The translations under genes were made by a program, and so were the position numbers. Source: a bacterium (GTDB taxonomy: Bacteria; SAR324; XYD2-FULL-50-16). From it: a stretch of 36,266 bases of DNA. The notes beneath the pieces are model-generated. The model worked only from the letters and a program-made list of their open reading frames with translations. It made no database searches and was not told where the DNA came from. Shown here one piece after another: positions 33,690 to 36,266 of this stretch. Each line of letters starts with the position of its first letter. Position 1 is the first letter of the stretch. The DNA is taken from the NCBI GenBank assembly GCA_018830885.1, contig JAHJRI010000230.1, forward strand, positions 1-36,266, read 5' to 3'.

Positions 33690-34358
33690 ATGAAAATCAT
33701 GACACGACAGGTTTCCTGGTTCATTTTTATGATCTTGTTTTTTCAAACAGCAAACTCAGTATCGGGGTTCACGCCCTCGGGTTCAATCGGAAAGGTACTG
33801 GTCAGGAGTCAGCCGGTCGTTGTCAGCAGAGATGGTAACACACTGGAGATCAGCGCATTCGGCCGTGGATTGCAGGATGGTGATACCATCGTCACCGGCG
33901 AAGCGGGAAAAGCACAAATCATCCTGTCAGACGGAGACCAGATCTTTCTTGCTCCATGGAGCAAACTCACCCTTGAGAAAAAAGGGCAGAAAGATGCCCT
34001 GGTGAAAGTTACCAGACCGGCGTTCACCTTCGAGGGTAAAATCAGGGCAAAAGTCCGGAAATCAACCAACAGAAGACTTCAATTCAAGAGTGCCAATGCT
34101 GAGATCCGTATTAAAGGCACCGAATTCGTTGCGGAATACAAAAAAGAGGTGACAACCGTCGCGACACTCGAAGGATTGGTGGGGCTGTCATCGATCCGAA
34201 CCGATGCTGAGATTGATATTCCGCCAGGAAGCATGTCTTCAGTCACGGCAGCCGGAGAAGTCCTGCCCTTGTCTGAAATAGCGGGTGAAATTCTGCAAGG
34301 CGTTGAATCTGCCGGAGAGAAAATGTCAGAAGAGGATATTTCGGGAAAGAAGAACTAA
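33690..34358 (+). CDS. Secreted FecR-domain protein
   Basis: A 222-residue protein with a signal peptide (VSWFIFMILFFQTANSVSG). Residues about 30-165 are a FecR domain: GSIGKVLVRS, GRGLQDGDTIVTGEAGKAQI, ILSDGDQIFLAPWSKLTLEK, and FKSANAEIRIKGTEFVAEYK followed by TTVATLEGLVGLSS. It lacks the cytoplasmic anti-sigma part of true FecR, and no ECF sigma factor or TonB receptor is nearby, so it is more likely a periplasmic protein of unknown role. GAGG lies just upstream of ATG 33690. Its stop overlaps the stop of the convergent ABC ATPase gene by three bases. Confidence 0.88.
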   Translation: MKIMTRQVSWFIFMILFFQTANSVSGFTPSGSIGKVLVRSQPVVVSRDGNTLEISAFGRGLQDGDTIVTGEAGKAQIILSDGDQIFLAPWSKLTLEKKGQKDALVKVTRPAFTFEGKIRAKVRKSTNRRLQFKSANAEIRIKGTEFVAEYKKEVTTVATLEGLVGLSSIRTDAEIDIPPGSMSSVTAAGEVLPLSEIAGEILQGVESAGEKMSEEDISGKKN

Positions 34359-35905
34359 GCCTTGTCACCCATCGCATCCACCTGTTTTTCCCCTGTCATC
34401 ATCAGACCGATGGATTCGCGGCTGGCTTCCTCACGGTTGACAATGCCCATGATTTTGCCGTCGAACATCACCGCAATCCGGTCTGAAAGGGCCATGACTT
34501 CATCCAGGTCTTCGGATATGACCAGAGAGGCCGTTCCACTGAGTCGCTGCTGGGAGATACGTTCATGGATGTACTCGGCAGCCCCGATATCCACCCCCCG
34601 TGTCGGCTGCGAGGCAATCAGCACCTTGGGATTGCTGGACAATTCCCGGGCCAGGATCAGTTTCTGAATATTCCCTCCCGAAAGACTTTTGGTAGTCGTT
34701 TCAATATCCGGTGTTTTAACCGCATATTCCCTGACCAGCTTTTCACAATGACGCTGAATGTGTTTAAACCTCAAGAACCCATTTTTACAGAATTGTGCTG
34801 AATTGTGGTTGAGCAGGACCAGATTTTCCTTGATTTTAAACTCCCCAATGGCGCCGTCCCGCATTCTTTCCTCGGGAACATAGGACAGTCCAGCTTTGCG
34901 AACCTGACCGGGCTTGCAGCAGGTTGTGTTCTGGCCGTCAATCAGGATTGTCCCTGAAGTGGGGGTTCGCAAACCGGCGATGGCCTCTGCCAACTCCCGC
35001 TGTCCGTTGCCCGAGATGCCGGCAATACCGACAACCTCACCACTCCGGACCTCCAGGTGGATTCCCTGAACGGCATCCTTACCCCGGTCACCCGGAACAT
35101 GCAGGTCCTCAATGGTCAACAGCGTCTTGCCGGGCTGAACCAGGTGCTTTTCGGGGGCCAGTTTGACCTCCCTGCCCACCATCATCTGGGCCAGAATATG
35201 TCGACTGGCTGCCGCAGGGGTTGTTTCACCCGTGACCCGGCCGTGACGCATCACGGTGATTCTGTCGCTGAGATCCAGCACTTCCTGCAGCTTGTGGGAT
35301 ATGAATACCAGGCCGCGTCCATCATCGGCGAGTCTGCGGAAGATGACAAAAATATCAGCCACCTCGTTGGGGGTCAGCACCGCTGTCGGTTCATCCAGAA
35401 TCAGGATGGACGCATCACGATACAAGGCCTTGATAATCTCAACTCGCTGTCGTTCTCCCACTGAGAGCTGCCAGACATACTCATCCGGATTGACCTGCAG
35501 TCCAAAGGTTTCAGAAAGTGCCACGATGCGCCGGGAAACCGATTTCAGATCCGTCAGGAAACCACGGGTCGATTTCAGGCCCAGCGCCACATTTTCGGTG
35601 ACGGTCAGCGTCGGGACCAGCATAAAGTGCTGGTGGATCATGCCAATCCCGCGGGCAATGGCATGGGCTGGTGATGTCAAACGAACCGATTCCCCATTCA
35701 GCAAAACCTCCCCTTCATCCTGCTGGTACAATCCGTACAGTATTTTCATCAGGGTGCTTTTGCCTGCACCATTTTCGCCCAGCAACGTGTGCACCTCTCC
35801 GGCTCGCAGCTCAAAATGGACATTCTCGTTGGCGATGACACCCGGAAACCGTTTGGTGATCCCTTTCATTTCCAGCATGGGTGAGGTCTTCGGCTGCAGG
35901 GTCAT
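34355..35905 (-). CDS. ABC transporter ATP-binding protein, BMP/nucleoside (simple sugar) importer type
   Basis: A 516-residue double-ATPase of the RbsA/NupA-YufO class. The first nucleotide-binding domain is canonical: GENGAGKST, LSVGERQRVEI, LILDEPTAVLTP and FISHKL. The second has a degenerate Walker A (GISGNGQREL lacks the GK[S/T]) but keeps LSGGNIQKLILARE and ASQPTRGVDIG. Such proteins pair with a BMP-family lipoprotein and two permeases to import nucleosides or related compounds. Start ATG 35905. The partner binding protein is just upstream. The permease genes are not visible: they do not follow, since the next gene is convergent, so they may lie beyond the right edge or elsewhere. Confidence 0.92.
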   Translation of the reverse strand: MTLQPKTSPMLEMKGITKRFPGVIANENVHFELRAGEVHTLLGENGAGKSTLMKILYGLYQQDEGEVLLNGESVRLTSPAHAIARGIGMIHQHFMLVPTLTVTENVALGLKSTRGFLTDLKSVSRRIVALSETFGLQVNPDEYVWQLSVGERQRVEIIKALYRDASILILDEPTAVLTPNEVADIFVIFRRLADDGRGLVFISHKLQEVLDLSDRITVMRHGRVTGETTPAAASRHILAQMMVGREVKLAPEKHLVQPGKTLLTIEDLHVPGDRGKDAVQGIHLEVRSGEVVGIAGISGNGQRELAEAIAGLRTPTSGTILIDGQNTTCCKPGQVRKAGLSYVPEERMRDGAIGEFKIKENLVLLNHNSAQFCKNGFLRFKHIQRHCEKLVREYAVKTPDIETTTKSLSGGNIQKLILARELSSNPKVLIASQPTRGVDIGAAEYIHERISQQRLSGTASLVISEDLDEVMALSDRIAVMFDGKIMGIVNREEASRESIGLMMTGEKQVDAMGDKA

Positions 35906-35956
35906 GTTTTTTTTGCCTGATACAGGTTCATCCGTTTTTTTTTGCAGTCAGGACCG

Positions 35957-35981
35957 GGATGGGAAACGGCGTTTCCCATCC
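35957..35981. other. Intercistronic hairpin between binding protein and ATPase genes
   Basis: GGATGGGAAAC (35957-35967) and GTTTCCCATCC (35971-35981) form a perfect 11-bp stem with a 3-base loop. Neither strand has a T-run immediately after. It sits in the 119-base gap between the BMP protein and its ATPase, where a stem commonly protects the upstream message so that binding protein exceeds ATPase. Confidence 0.65.
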
Positions 35982-36024
35982 TCAAGCGGGTCCCTGAATG
36001 GTGAAAACAGAAAGAAAAACAGGG

Positions 36025-36266
36025 CTATTTGCCAATCTTGATGGATCCGTTCTTGATTCCGGCAATCGCGTTCAAGCCGGCCTGCTTGACATCGGCAGCA
36101 AGTGGATAGGCATCGTTGAATTCAATGACGAGACCACCGTTTTTCAGATTGATTTCGTACATCTTTCCACCTTTAATGCCTTTATCCAGGTCAGCGATAA
36201 TCTTCGATAGAACCACCTCCCACTTATATACCTGGGAAGCGACCACGATTTCCGGAGCCAGTTCCG
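36025..36266 (-). CDS. BMP-family ABC transporter substrate-binding protein, C-terminal fragment
   Basis: An open frame runs from the right edge to a TAG at 36025. It reads ELAPEIVVASQVYKWEVVLS, then DLDKGIKGGKMYEINLKNGG and YPLAADVKQAGLNAIAGIKN, the typical C-terminus of PnrA/Med-like lipoproteins that bind nucleosides. There is no start because the gene continues past the window. It precedes the matching ATPase on the same strand. Confidence 0.85.
   Translation of the reverse strand, partial: ELAPEIVVASQVYKWEVVLSKIIADLDKGIKGGKMYEINLKNGGLVIEFNDAYPLAADVKQAGLNAIAGIKNGSIKIGK

Overview
The window looks like a bacterial chromosome segment from an anaerobe-like member of the Desulfobacterota/Deltaproteobacteria. 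This rests on the non-pyrrolysine MttB-family methyltransferase with its corrinoid partner, acyl-CoA metabolism genes of branched-chain type, a toxin-antitoxin pair and many short palindromic intergenic repeats. No rRNA or tRNA was found to fix the taxonomy, so this is an inference. No phage, IS transposase or CRISPR array was seen.

Layout. (1) 1-2149, minus: an hsdS-hsdM type I restriction-modification pair; hsdM runs off the left edge. (2) 2821-7211, plus: a complete ugpB-ugpA-ugpE-ugpC glycerol-3-phosphate / glycerophosphodiester ABC importer, with a hairpin and a palindromic repeat between ugpB and ugpA. (3) 7284-8837, minus: a large lipoprotein of unknown function. (4) 14856 down to 9289, minus: a probable operon of MttB-family methyltransferase, corrinoid protein, GPH/MelB-type transporter, TetR regulator and a Cys/Met-metabolism PLP enzyme. 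Two TGAAT-N4-ATTCA inverted repeats lie upstream of the first gene. (5) 14857-16119: a repeat-rich stretch with a possible gene remnant. (6) 16120-22162, plus: a small secreted HExxH protein, a GNAT acetyltransferase fused to an acetylpolyamine-amidohydrolase-type deacetylase, an acyl-CoA carboxylase carboxyltransferase subunit and an ILVBL/HACL2-like thiamine-diphosphate lyase. These converge on an isovaleryl-CoA-dehydrogenase-type enzyme (22185-23345, minus). (7) 23811-24698, plus: a Phd/YefM-PIN toxin-antitoxin locus with a consensus promoter under a 29-bp palindrome. A palindromic repeat flanked by 14-bp direct repeats separates its two genes. (8) 24804-30676, minus: NudL-type Nudix hydrolase, PolA, exonuclease III with an N-terminal extension, and YaaA. 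(9) 31214-34358: a secreted unknown protein, a short-chain dehydrogenase and a secreted FecR-domain protein. (10) 34355-36266, minus: the ATPase and the C-terminal end of the binding protein of a BMP/nucleoside-type ABC importer.

How it fits together. The best candidates for something not well described are three. The first is the MttB/corrinoid/GPH/TetR/PLP-lyase operon, which suggests uptake, demethylation and gamma- or beta-elimination of a methylated amino-acid-like compound. The second is the single-chain acetyltransferase-deacetylase. The third is the family of roughly 95-140 bp palindromic repeats, seen in at least three copies, one of which appears to have separated an antitoxin from its toxin. 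All functional assignments come from reading motifs by eye; no database search was run.
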